Positions 15,684 to 22,594 of a DNA stretch of 22,802 nt are shown here, piece after piece. The notes under the pieces are model-generated. The model saw only the letters and a list, made by a program, of their open reading frames with translations, ran no database searches and had not been told where the DNA came from. The translations under genes were made by a program, and so were the position numbers. Origin of the DNA: CAUTXO01 sp963542625 (GTDB taxonomy: Bacteria > Campylobacterota > Campylobacteria > Campylobacterales > SZUA-545); contig CAUTXO010000023.1 in NCBI GenBank assembly GCA_963542625.1, positions 1-22,802 on the forward strand, read 5' to 3'. How positions within the stretch are numbered: the first letter of the stretch is position 1; each line of letters opens with the position of its first letter.

Positions 15684-16105
15684 CGGGGCTAGCGCGCTCT
15701 GGCGTGGCTTGGTGGCTAGCGTTTTGCCTTTGGCTTGGCGTCTTTGCGCCCGCGCTTGCGGCTAGCAAAACCCCCGCGTGGAGCTTTATGGACGAATTTA
15801 GCCTAAAAAAAGACGAATTTATTTTGTATAAGGTTGGGGAGCGGGATTTGCTCTTTCGCTGGACGCTTTTTCATAATGATGGGCTTGTTTTTGTGCTGAA
15901 ATACGATCTTTTTGCCTACCACGGGATCTTGTATGCAAACTACAAGCTAAATTCTTTTAGAATTACAACTTCAGCCGGCGCGGTGGGCTTTGAAAAACCG
16001 TATTGCGACATCGTTTTTGTATCGTGTAACAAGGACAGATCCCTTTGCGATTTTAAGCTTATGTGCCACGCCGAACAGCCGCGAAAGGTTACGGAAAAAG
16101 AGTGA
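15680..16105 (+). CDS. Small exported protein of unknown function
   Basis: I do not recognise a family. From TTG 15680 the product is 141 aa; a GTG at 15659 would add 7 residues. The N-terminus has an arginine, then a strongly hydrophobic stretch (VAWWLAFCLWLGVF) ending in APALAAS, a good signal peptidase I site with predicted cleavage after residue 27. The mature part is about 114 aa with alternating hydrophobic/charged stretches that suggest beta structure, and four cysteines near the C-terminus (YCDIVFVSCNKDRSLCDFKLMC), which may form disulfides in the periplasm. It sits between the metallo-beta-lactamase gene (4-bp overlap) and the polyprenyl synthetase gene (4-bp overlap), so it is probably co-translated with both. 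Confidence 0.7.
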   Translation: MTGLARSGVAWWLAFCLWLGVFAPALAASKTPAWSFMDEFSLKKDEFILYKVGERDLLFRWTLFHNDGLVFVLKYDLFAYHGILYANYKLNSFRITTSAGAVGFEKPYCDIVFVSCNKDRSLCDFKLMCHAEQPRKVTEKE

Positions 16106-16989
16106 AAAAGGTAGAACTTTTAATCAAAAAATTTGTAACGGATATTGATGAAAAGAAGGTTGATGAACTATTTGCGACGCAAGCATTCGGCAAAATGCTT
16201 AGGGCGCGATTAGCGCTCTCCATAGCGGGAGAAACAGAGCCAGCAAGGCTTTTGGCGGCAATTGTGGAGAGCATTCATTTTGCTTCGCTTTTGCACGATG
16301 ACGTCATAGACGACGCCCCCTTGCGCCGCAACAAACCAAGCGTCAATGCGCAAGAGGGTGCAAAGGTCGCCGTGATGATGGGCGATATTTTTTATTCTAA
16401 GGCGTTTTTTGAGCTTACAAAACTTGGAAGCGATGTGGCGCAGATTGTATCCTTTGCCGTTTTGAGCCTTTCAAAGGGCGAAATGCAAGATGTGTTTTTG
16501 TCCAAGCACTTTAACGAAAGCCGCGAGCTTTACGAGCGTATGATCTACCTAAAAACCGCGTCGCTCATAGAAGCCGTGTGTGAAGCCGCCGCCGTTTTGA
16601 GCGGCAAAAACCGGCAGAATTACAAAGATTACGGCAGGAATTTAGGGCTTTGCTTCCAAATAGTTGATGATATTTTGGATCTAACACAAGATGAAAAGAC
16701 GCTTGGCAAGCCAGCTTTTGCGGATTTTACAGAAGGCAAAACGACCTTGCCGTTTATATTTTTGCACGAAGACTTAAGCGCTGGTGATAAAGAACGCCTA
16801 AGATCTTTATTCAAAAAGCCGTTAAGCGCGGATGAAAGGGCTTGGATCAAACAAAAAATGCAAGAAAACGGCTCCATAGAAAAGGCTTACGGCGTGGCGG
16901 CGGATCTAGCAAGCCGCGCTAAGGCGCTCGCAGGGGGCAATTTTGTTTTAGAAGCCGCGATAGACAAAGCCTTAAACAGGAAGTTTTGA
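16102..16989 (+). CDS. ispB: Trans-polyprenyl diphosphate synthase, probably long-chain (octaprenyl type)
   Basis: Adds isopentenyl units to allylic diphosphates to make the quinone side chain or a carrier lipid precursor. 295 aa from GTG 16102, which overlaps the upstream stop as GTGA; an earlier in-frame GTG at 16063 lies inside the upstream gene and would add an atypical basic extension. GKMLRA is the usual IPP-binding G-K-x-(L)-R block. First aspartate-rich motif DDVID is at residues 66-70 with LRR after it, and second VDDILD is at 188-193. Ala61 and Ser62, five and four residues before the first Asp, are small, as in H. pylori octaprenyl synthase, so a long product is expected. Location before hemA-proS-hemC matches H. 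pylori HP0240. The exact chain length is inference. Confidence 0.88.
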   Translation: MKKVELLIKKFVTDIDEKKVDELFATQAFGKMLRARLALSIAGETEPARLLAAIVESIHFASLLHDDVIDDAPLRRNKPSVNAQEGAKVAVMMGDIFYSKAFFELTKLGSDVAQIVSFAVLSLSKGEMQDVFLSKHFNESRELYERMIYLKTASLIEAVCEAAAVLSGKNRQNYKDYGRNLGLCFQIVDDILDLTQDEKTLGKPAFADFTEGKTTLPFIFLHEDLSAGDKERLRSLFKKPLSADERAWIKQKMQENGSIEKAYGVAADLASRAKALAGGNFVLEAAIDKALNRKF

Positions 16990-18224
16990 TGTATTTGGTG
17001 CTTAGCTTTTCTTACAAAACTTGTGAGATTGCCGCAAGGGAGAAGCTATCCTTTTCTAAGGAAGCGCAGGAGCAAATTTTGGCTGAGATTGCCCGCGCTA
17101 GCGCCATAGAAGAAGCCATACTTTTATGCACGTGCAATAGAACCGAGCTAATAGCAGAAGTTAAAGATCTTAGCGCTGCGCGCGAATTTTTGTTTGAAAC
17201 CCTTGCGCGCACGGCGGGGCTAGGGCGCGCAGATCTTGAAAGCGCCGCGCAAATATTCGCTGGCAAAGACGCCGTCAAGCACGTTTTAAGCGTGGCGTCA
17301 AGCCTAGAGAGCGTCGTCGTAGGGGAAGCGCAAATAACCGGGCAATTAAAGGAAGCCTTTAGGCTAGCAAAGGAGAAAAACGTTTGCTTTGATAAGCTTG
17401 GAATGCTAATAGACCACGCCTTTAAATGCGCCGCGAGCGTGAGAAATTCGACCGAGATTGGCAAAAAGTCCGTTTCTGTGGCGTCATCGGCGGTGGCAAA
17501 GGCGCGCAAGATCTTAGGCGGGGATCTAAAGGGCAAAAAGGCGCTCATTTACGGCGCGGGGGAAATGGCGGTTTTGTGCGCGAAGCACTTGGCGCATTAT
17601 AAAGCAGACGTTGTGATGATAGGCAGGGATTACGAAAAAACAAAGCAGCTAGCGGCGGATTTTAGCCTCTCTGTTTTGGTGCAAAGCAGCTCAGAGCTTG
17701 CGCGCTATCTAAATTCTTGCGAGATCTTTTTTAGCGCAACGGGCGCGCCGCATACGGTCATCACGGCAGATCTTGTGCGCCAGACGAGCTTTAAGCGCTA
17801 TTGGTTTGACATCGCCGTGCCAAGAGATATTGAAAAAATCGCCGACGAAAACATCGTGATTTATACGGTTGATGACTTACGAGAGATAGTGCAAACTAAC
17901 CTAGATCTTAGATCCAAAGAAGCCTTTAAAGCTAGGGAGATTATTTGCGATTTAACCGATGATTTTTTTGAAAAATTGCGCCTGCAAAATGCCGACCCGG
18001 TGATTGCCGCTATTAAGCAAAAGGCAAGGCGCATCGCGCACGAAGAAGCCCTGCGCGCTGTGAAAAAGAGCTTCATACCAAAAACATACGAGAAAAACCT
18101 AGAGCTCGCCATTGAAAAGGCGTTTAATAAGTTTTTGCACGAGCCGGTCGTGTTTGTCAAGCAAAACATCAACAAACCGCACGGTGCTGAGACTTTGGGC
18201 GGGCTAATTAAATCCCTTTCGTGA
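16989..18224 (+). CDS. hemA: Glutamyl-tRNA reductase
   Basis: Reduces glutamyl-tRNA(Glu) with NADPH to glutamate-1-semialdehyde, the first committed step of C5 tetrapyrrole synthesis. 411 aa. CTCNRTE holds the catalytic cysteine (Cys49); SVVVGEAQITGQLKEAF is the conserved G-E-x-Q-I block; the NADPH domain shows ALIYGAGEMA; a C-terminal dimerisation helix region follows. ATG 16989 forms TGATG with the upstream stop and has AGGAAG (16978-16983) before it; the TTG just upstream is not needed. hemC lies three genes downstream, so heme precursors are made from this operon as in C. jejuni Cj0542-Cj0545. Confidence 0.97.
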   Translation: MYLVLSFSYKTCEIAAREKLSFSKEAQEQILAEIARASAIEEAILLCTCNRTELIAEVKDLSAAREFLFETLARTAGLGRADLESAAQIFAGKDAVKHVLSVASSLESVVVGEAQITGQLKEAFRLAKEKNVCFDKLGMLIDHAFKCAASVRNSTEIGKKSVSVASSAVAKARKILGGDLKGKKALIYGAGEMAVLCAKHLAHYKADVVMIGRDYEKTKQLAADFSLSVLVQSSSELARYLNSCEIFFSATGAPHTVITADLVRQTSFKRYWFDIAVPRDIEKIADENIVIYTVDDLREIVQTNLDLRSKEAFKAREIICDLTDDFFEKLRLQNADPVIAAIKQKARRIAHEEALRAVKKSFIPKTYEKNLELAIEKAFNKFLHEPVVFVKQNINKPHGAETLGGLIKSLS

Positions 18225-18234
18225 AAGAGTAGCA

Positions 18235-19893
18235 ATGAAATTTACAAGAAGTTTTATAAAAACGCAAAAGGAAGCGCCTAGCGACGCCGTTTTAAAAAGC
18301 CACGAGTATTTGGTGCGCGGCAATTTTATCCATCAGGTTGGATCTGGGTTATACGACCTAACGCCCCTTGGCAAAAGGGTTTATGACAAAATCAACAAGA
18401 TTGTAAAAGAAGAAATGGATAAAGCCGGCGCGCTGGAAGTTATGCTAAGTTTTGTTACGCCGGCTGCGCTTTGGAGAGCGTCCGGGCGCTTTGGGCGCTA
18501 CGGCAAGGAGCTTTTGCGCTTTAAGGATAGAAAGGAAAACGACTTTGTGCTAGGGCCAACGCACGAAGAAATGATGCTTGAGTTTGTCAGCGCGCGGGCA
18601 AAAAGCTACAAGGATCTACCGCTAAACGTGTATCAGTCAGGGCTTAAGTTTCGCGATGAAGCGCGCCCGCGTTTTGGGCTTTTGCGTGGGCGGGAATTCA
18701 CGATGAAAGACGCGTATAGTTTCCACGCAAGCACGCAAGATCTTGACAGAGAGTTTGAGCTTATGCGCCAGACCTACTCTAAGATCTTTGCCCGTTTGGG
18801 GCTTGATTTTAGGGTCGTTGATGCAGATAGCGGCGCAATTGGCGGGAGCGGATCTAAAGAATTTATGGTGCTAGCAAAAAGCGGCGAAGACACCATAGCC
18901 GTTGGGAGCTCATATGCTGCAAACATTGAAGCCGCGCAAAGAAAGCCAAAGCGCTACGAATACACTATGCAAAAGGGATTGCTCCATACGCCTGGGGCAA
19001 AAACGATAGACGAAGTTTGCGCTTATTTGGGCGTGGAAAATTTTAAAACGGTTAAGGCGGTTGTAAAGTTTGCTGTGTTTGACAAGGAGCAAAAAATCGT
19101 TTGCTTTTTCGTGCGCGGCTGTGATGAGCTTGAAGAAACGAAGGCGCTAAACGCTTGTGGGGCAAATGAGCTAAGAGACGCAAGCGCGCAGGATCTAAGC
19201 AAAGCGGGGCTTGTGGCGGGCTTTATTGGCGCAAATGATCTTTGCCCTTGCTATTTTGATGCCGAGCTAAACGATGGCAATATTTACGTTATGGGCGCAA
19301 ACAAGCAAGATTATCACGTAGCGGATAGCTTGCCCAGCGGCGCGGTTTTTAAAGATCTTGTAGCCGTTTGTGAGGGCGATGAAGCGCCCGATGGCTCACG
19401 GCTAACATTTACGCGCGGCATTGAAGTGGGGCATATTTTTAAGCTTGGCACCAAGTATTCAGCCGCGATGGGCGCGACGTTTTTAGATGAAGCCGGCAAG
19501 CCCGCGCCCTTTATTATGGGCTGTTACGGTATTGGCATTTCGCGTCTTGTGGCTGCCATTGTGGAGCAGCGCCACGACGAGCGCGGGATAATTTGGACTA
19601 GCGCCACCGCGCCATATGTGGTGGATATAATCGTAGAGAACACCAAAGACGCCGCGCAAAACGCCCTAGCGCAGGATCTTTACACCCAGCTTAGCGAGCG
19701 GGGCGTTGAAGTTATTTTAGATGATAGAAAAGAACGCTTTGGCTTTAAGATGAAAGATTACGAGCTAATCGGCTTTCCGTATGCTTTGATCGTCGGCAAG
19801 CTTGCCGCGCAGGGTAAGGTGGAGCTTGCCGTGCGTGCAGATCTTAGCACCAAAACCATCGATGCAAACGAAGTGCAGGCGCTGTGCTTTTAG
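18235..19893 (+). CDS. proS: Prolyl-tRNA synthetase, bacterial type with editing insert
   Basis: Class II aminoacyl-tRNA synthetase charging tRNA-Pro. 552 aa. The N-terminal catalytic part carries VRGNFIHQVGSGLYDLTPLG, LGPTHEEMM and motif 2 FRDEARPRFGLLRGREFTMK. The YbaK-like INS editing domain occupies about residues 230-370 and removes Ala-tRNA-Pro. Motif 3 is in MGCYGIGISRLVAAIVEQ, followed by the anticodon-binding domain (VEVILDDRKERFGFKMKDYE). The length is slightly below the roughly 570 aa of E. coli ProS. Ten bp after hemA; its last 10 bases overlap the next gene. Confidence 0.97.
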   Translation: MKFTRSFIKTQKEAPSDAVLKSHEYLVRGNFIHQVGSGLYDLTPLGKRVYDKINKIVKEEMDKAGALEVMLSFVTPAALWRASGRFGRYGKELLRFKDRKENDFVLGPTHEEMMLEFVSARAKSYKDLPLNVYQSGLKFRDEARPRFGLLRGREFTMKDAYSFHASTQDLDREFELMRQTYSKIFARLGLDFRVVDADSGAIGGSGSKEFMVLAKSGEDTIAVGSSYAANIEAAQRKPKRYEYTMQKGLLHTPGAKTIDEVCAYLGVENFKTVKAVVKFAVFDKEQKIVCFFVRGCDELEETKALNACGANELRDASAQDLSKAGLVAGFIGANDLCPCYFDAELNDGNIYVMGANKQDYHVADSLPSGAVFKDLVAVCEGDEAPDGSRLTFTRGIEVGHIFKLGTKYSAAMGATFLDEAGKPAPFIMGCYGIGISRLVAAIVEQRHDERGIIWTSATAPYVVDIIVENTKDAAQNALAQDLYTQLSERGVEVILDDRKERFGFKMKDYELIGFPYALIVGKLAAQGKVELAVRADLSTKTIDANEVQALCF

Positions 19894-20237
19894 TTTTTGC
19901 GGGGCTTGTGGCTGAGACCATTTGCAGCCTTGCCTTTGTTTCTTACTTTGGCTTTTGGGCGTTTCTTGCGGAAGTACTTGTGAGCTTTGGCGTTGGCGTT
20001 TTGCTGGTAAAAGATACGACGGACAAATTTTCAGACTTGCTTTGGATCTTTGATAGCGCGCAAGACCCGCGCCAGATCTTAGGCAGCCTGGGGCGAATCT
20101 TTGGCGCTGCGCTGCTTATGTTGCCAGGCGTTTTAACAGATCTTGCCGGGCTTTACTTTGTGTTTTTGCGCCAAGATCCACCCACGCGGCGCAAACCCAG
20201 CGGCGACATAATAGACGTAGAGGTGATAGAAAAATGA
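19884..20237 (+). CDS. FxsA-family membrane protein
   Basis: Small integral membrane protein of 117 aa starting at GTG 19884. Hydrophobic segments are LVFAGLVAETICSLAFVSYF, FLAEVLVSFGVGVLLV, and a third ending in ALLMLPGVLTDLAGLYFVF, where the L-P-G-x-x-T-D-x-x-G-L word is the FxsA family signature. The C-terminus ends in DIIDVEVIEK, as is typical of these proteins. E. coli FxsA is known for suppressing F-plasmid exclusion of phage T7 when overproduced; the native role is unknown. It sits between proS and hemC as Cj0544 does in C. jejuni, overlapping both (10 bp and 4 bp). Confidence 0.85.
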   Translation: MLLVFAGLVAETICSLAFVSYFGFWAFLAEVLVSFGVGVLLVKDTTDKFSDLLWIFDSAQDPRQILGSLGRIFGAALLMLPGVLTDLAGLYFVFLRQDPPTRRKPSGDIIDVEVIEK

Positions 20238-21163
20238 AAAAGCTTGTCATTGCAACGAGAAAAAGCGCGTTGGCGCTTTGGCAGTCTAACTTTATCCGCA
20301 ATCAGTTGTTAGAGTTTTACCCGCAAATGGAGATAGTGCTGCAAGAATTTACCACGCGCGGGGATAAGATCCTAGACACGCCGCTAGCGCGTATCGGCGG
20401 CAAGCAGCTTTTCACAAAGGAGCTAGAAGACGCGCTGCTTGAGGGCAGAGCCGACCTTGCCGTGCATAGCCTAAAAGATGTGCCGGTTGTGTTGCCGCAG
20501 GGGCTTGTTTTGGCGGCTGTGAGCCAAAGGCAGGACGAGCGGGATATGTTTTTATCGTTTAAGTATCCATCTCTGCGCGATTTGCCGCGTGGCGCGGTAA
20601 TTGGCACGACGAGCCTTAGGCGCAAAATGCAGCTGCTCTTGTATCGTGATGATTTGCGCGTGAAGGACTTGCGCGGCAACGTGCAAACGCGCCTTGGCAA
20701 GCTAGAAGCTGGCGAATACGACGCAATCATTCTAGCCGCCGCTGGCATTAAAAGGCTAGGGCTAGAGAGCGCGGTGAAGTTTGCCGCCGCTGTTGATACG
20801 GACGTGCTTTTGCCTGCTATGGGGCAGGCGGCTTTGGGCGTGGAAGCAAGGCAAGAAAAGGAAATTTTGGAGTTACTTAGCGTGCTAAATCACAGCCAAA
20901 CGGCGTTGCTAACGGGCCTTGAGCGGGATTTTATCCGCGCGTTAAACGGCGGTTGCCAAGTCCCAATAGGCGTAAATGCAAGCGTTGCGGGCGGCGTGGT
21001 AAAACTAAGGGCGATTTTGGGGCTTCCAAGCGCAAAGGAAATTATGCAAGCCGAGCTAAGCGCAAAAATCGACGCTTGCAGTCATTTAGGCACGGATTTA
21101 GCAAATGATATGATTTCACGCGGCGCACAAGATTTGCTACAACGCGCCTTGCAGGAAACCTGA
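20234..21163 (+). CDS. hemC: Hydroxymethylbilane synthase (porphobilinogen deaminase)
   Basis: Joins four porphobilinogen molecules into hydroxymethylbilane. 309 aa. Motifs: IATRKSALALWQSNFIR, TTRGDKILDTPLARIGGK, FTKELEDALLEGRADLAVHS, LKDVP, GTTSLRRKMQLL, LRGNVQTRLGKL, and LNGGCQVPIGVNA, in which Cys241 carries the dipyrromethane cofactor. The ATG overlaps the previous stop as ATGA. It is the last gene of the packed + strand run; no clear rho-independent terminator follows, only AT-rich inverted sequence at 21170-21187. Confidence 0.97.
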   Translation: MKKLVIATRKSALALWQSNFIRNQLLEFYPQMEIVLQEFTTRGDKILDTPLARIGGKQLFTKELEDALLEGRADLAVHSLKDVPVVLPQGLVLAAVSQRQDERDMFLSFKYPSLRDLPRGAVIGTTSLRRKMQLLLYRDDLRVKDLRGNVQTRLGKLEAGEYDAIILAAAGIKRLGLESAVKFAAAVDTDVLLPAMGQAALGVEARQEKEILELLSVLNHSQTALLTGLERDFIRALNGGCQVPIGVNASVAGGVVKLRAILGLPSAKEIMQAELSAKIDACSHLGTDLANDMISRGAQDLLQRALQET

Positions 21164-21427
21164 CTAGATAGTTTAAAATGTTTTAAGTGATTGTTTTGTG
21201 TGAGATGATGATTTGCGCCACCCAGCCCCGCGACTTTAAAAAACAACTCAAGATCTGGCGAAGGCATTTGCCATAAAGGAGCCTAGAGATCCGCGCGAGA
21301 TTAGTCGTGCTAAAAATCTCACAGCAGGACGCAAACTTTAGGCTAAGCACGCCTTAACCGTTTCTGTTTGCCTTATTCATAAAATGCTTCACTCCCACTG
21401 CCCGATGACTTTTCGCGCCCCTAGCCA

Positions 21428-21760
21428 TTGTGATTTTTAAAAAATTCAATTTTATCGTAAGCCTGATTTTTGAATTTTTAGTTTTTATTTTATGTTTTTT
21501 CTTCATATTTATCCTATTAATAATGTGATTAGGGTGTATTTTATCATTTTCTATTTAAAATGTAAGTAAGATAAAAATCAATTTTCAAACTACTTATTTT
21601 GTATCTTATGAATTATTATTTGAGATATTGGTTTGGAATAATAAATAGATAATTCTTTTGGTGGTGATTGAATTTGGTTTTATGCCACTCTTAAACCCAC
21701 TAAACAGTTGTAAAGTTTAGAAACTCGTAATAATTGCCTAGTGTTTTTTGTGGGGCTTAC
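21428..21760. other. AT-rich tract with small inverted repeats
   Basis: Base composition drops to roughly a quarter G+C by eye, against about half in the genes around it, and it has no AGATCT. It contains a hairpin CTAAAC (21700-21705) / GTTTAG (21715-21720). There is no coding frame of note. It could be a promoter region for an unseen RNA, a nucleoid-protein binding tract or foreign DNA; nothing decides between these. Confidence 0.5.
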
Positions 21761-21764
21761 ACAC

Positions 21765-21842
21765 CCAGAACCATAAGATCTGATATTTTAGTGACACTAA
21801 ATTAGTCAAGGCTAAATAAACAATAGCATTCTAAGGTTCTGG
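21765..21842. repeat. Nested inverted repeats next to the AT-rich tract
   Basis: CCAGAACC (21765-21772) is matched by GGTTCTGG (21835-21842), a perfect 8-bp inverted pair 62 bp apart. Between them, TTAGTG-A-CACTAA (21788-21800) is a 13-bp perfect-arm palindrome. The outer pair could bound a structured RNA or be the ends of a very small element; the inner one resembles a dimer-binding site. No function can be assigned. Confidence 0.45.
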
Positions 21843-22113
21843 TGGCATTAATGAGTTGAGGCTCACAAATTAAACATCGCGCATATAGATTTTACAAGCT
21901 CCAAGATCCTGCTAAGCGCACTGGTTGTTCCTCAAACTTCAAAAACCTACTATTTGCACCAGTTGTTTCTCGTGTTTTAAGATCTAATAGGCGCGTGGCT
22001 CACGTTGGCTATTCTATAGCTTCAAGTGCTCCTGTTTCAAAGCTTCGCTAGATCTAACCCCATACGCTCTCAACTTCAAATGGTTCGCTATCGCTCCAAA
22101 CGCTTAGCAGGGG

Positions 22114-22158
22114 GTGGGGGCGCAGATCTAAATCTCTCCACTCCAAAGCTCAAACACC
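22114..22158. repeat. Intergenic repeat A, copy 1
   Basis: Starts GTGGGGGCGCAGATCTAAAT and ends CTCAAACACC. It matches the copy at 22472-22518 over its full length with a few substitutions and indels, and runs directly into repeat B copy 1. It has AGATCT at its core. Confidence 0.75.
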
Positions 22159-22228
22159 GTTTGCTACGGGCTCAGGGTTTAGATCTTGCGCGCAAAAGCT
22201 TGGGAAGCTCTCCCCCAAAGTCAAGCAC
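22149..22228. repeat. Intergenic repeat B, copy 1
   Basis: About 80 bp running from CTCAAACACCGTTTGC to TCAAGCAC, with the core TACGGGCTCAGGGTTTAGAT, CTTGCGCGCAAAAGCTTGGG. It is nearly identical to 22365-22443, shifted by 216 bp, with only one mismatch inside the roughly 50-bp core and one single-base indel near the end. Contains AGATCT and the palindrome TTGCGCGCAA. Confidence 0.85.
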
Positions 22229-22364
22229 TGTTTTGCTGCTGGGGGGCAAGATGTGTAGAAGTTCATCGCAACCATAAATACCTGACCGCCCTCACAAACA
22301 CTCCCGCCATTCCATACAAACCACGCCATTCCAAACACTTAATTACCACTCTACGCTCCCCAAA

Positions 22365-22443
22365 CTCAAACCCCGTTTGCTACGGGCTCAGGGTTTAGAT
22401 CTTACGCGCAAAAGCTTGGGAAGCACTCCACCAACTCAAGCAC
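22365..22443. repeat. Intergenic repeat B, copy 2
   Basis: Second copy of the unit at 22149-22228. The word CTTACGCGCAA replaces CTTGCGCGCAA, breaking the small palindrome while the AGATCT core is kept. It is preceded by CGCTCCCCAAACTCAAAC, a remnant of the end of repeat A, so the underlying unit is probably A followed by B. Confidence 0.85.
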
Positions 22444-22471
22444 CTAATGCTTCCACAAACACTTCGGCAAC

Positions 22472-22518
22472 GTGGGGGCGCAAGATCTAAATCTCCCCGC
22501 TCCCAGTGCTCAAACACC
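22472..22518. repeat. Intergenic repeat A, copy 2
   Basis: GTGGGGGCGCAAGATCTAAA at the start and GTGCTCAAACACC at the end match repeat A copy 1. After this the sequence diverges from the A-B order of copy 1, so B is missing here. Confidence 0.75.
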
Positions 22519-22594
22519 AAAACCAAAGCAATTAAACCAAAGCACAAGCGTTCAAACCCCAAGCGTCTAACAATCCCCTAATTCCCTACCCCCC

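Larger units (their letters stand above)
21164..22594. other. 1.43-kb gene-free region between convergent genes
   Basis: The region lies between the 3' end of hemC (+) and the 3' end of the outer-membrane protein gene (-). Frames longer than 60 codons occur only in the repeat-rich second half, and none resembles a protein or has a convincing start. Three parts can be seen: 21164-21420 of normal composition with one AGATCT; 21421-21760 strongly AT-rich; 21761-22594 of mixed composition with seven AGATCT words and the A/B repeats described separately. I find no tRNA, rRNA or transposase remnant. Confidence 0.75.

Noticed and set aside
21421..21760. Replication origin suggested by the AT-rich tract
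   Set aside because: No dnaA or dnaN neighbour and no cluster of DnaA boxes could be recognised.
22026..22398. Overlapping 60-83 codon frames on both strands in the repeat array
   Set aside because: The two copies of repeat B fall in different frames with different neighbours, so no protein is conserved between copies; composition is low in complexity and starts are unconvincing.
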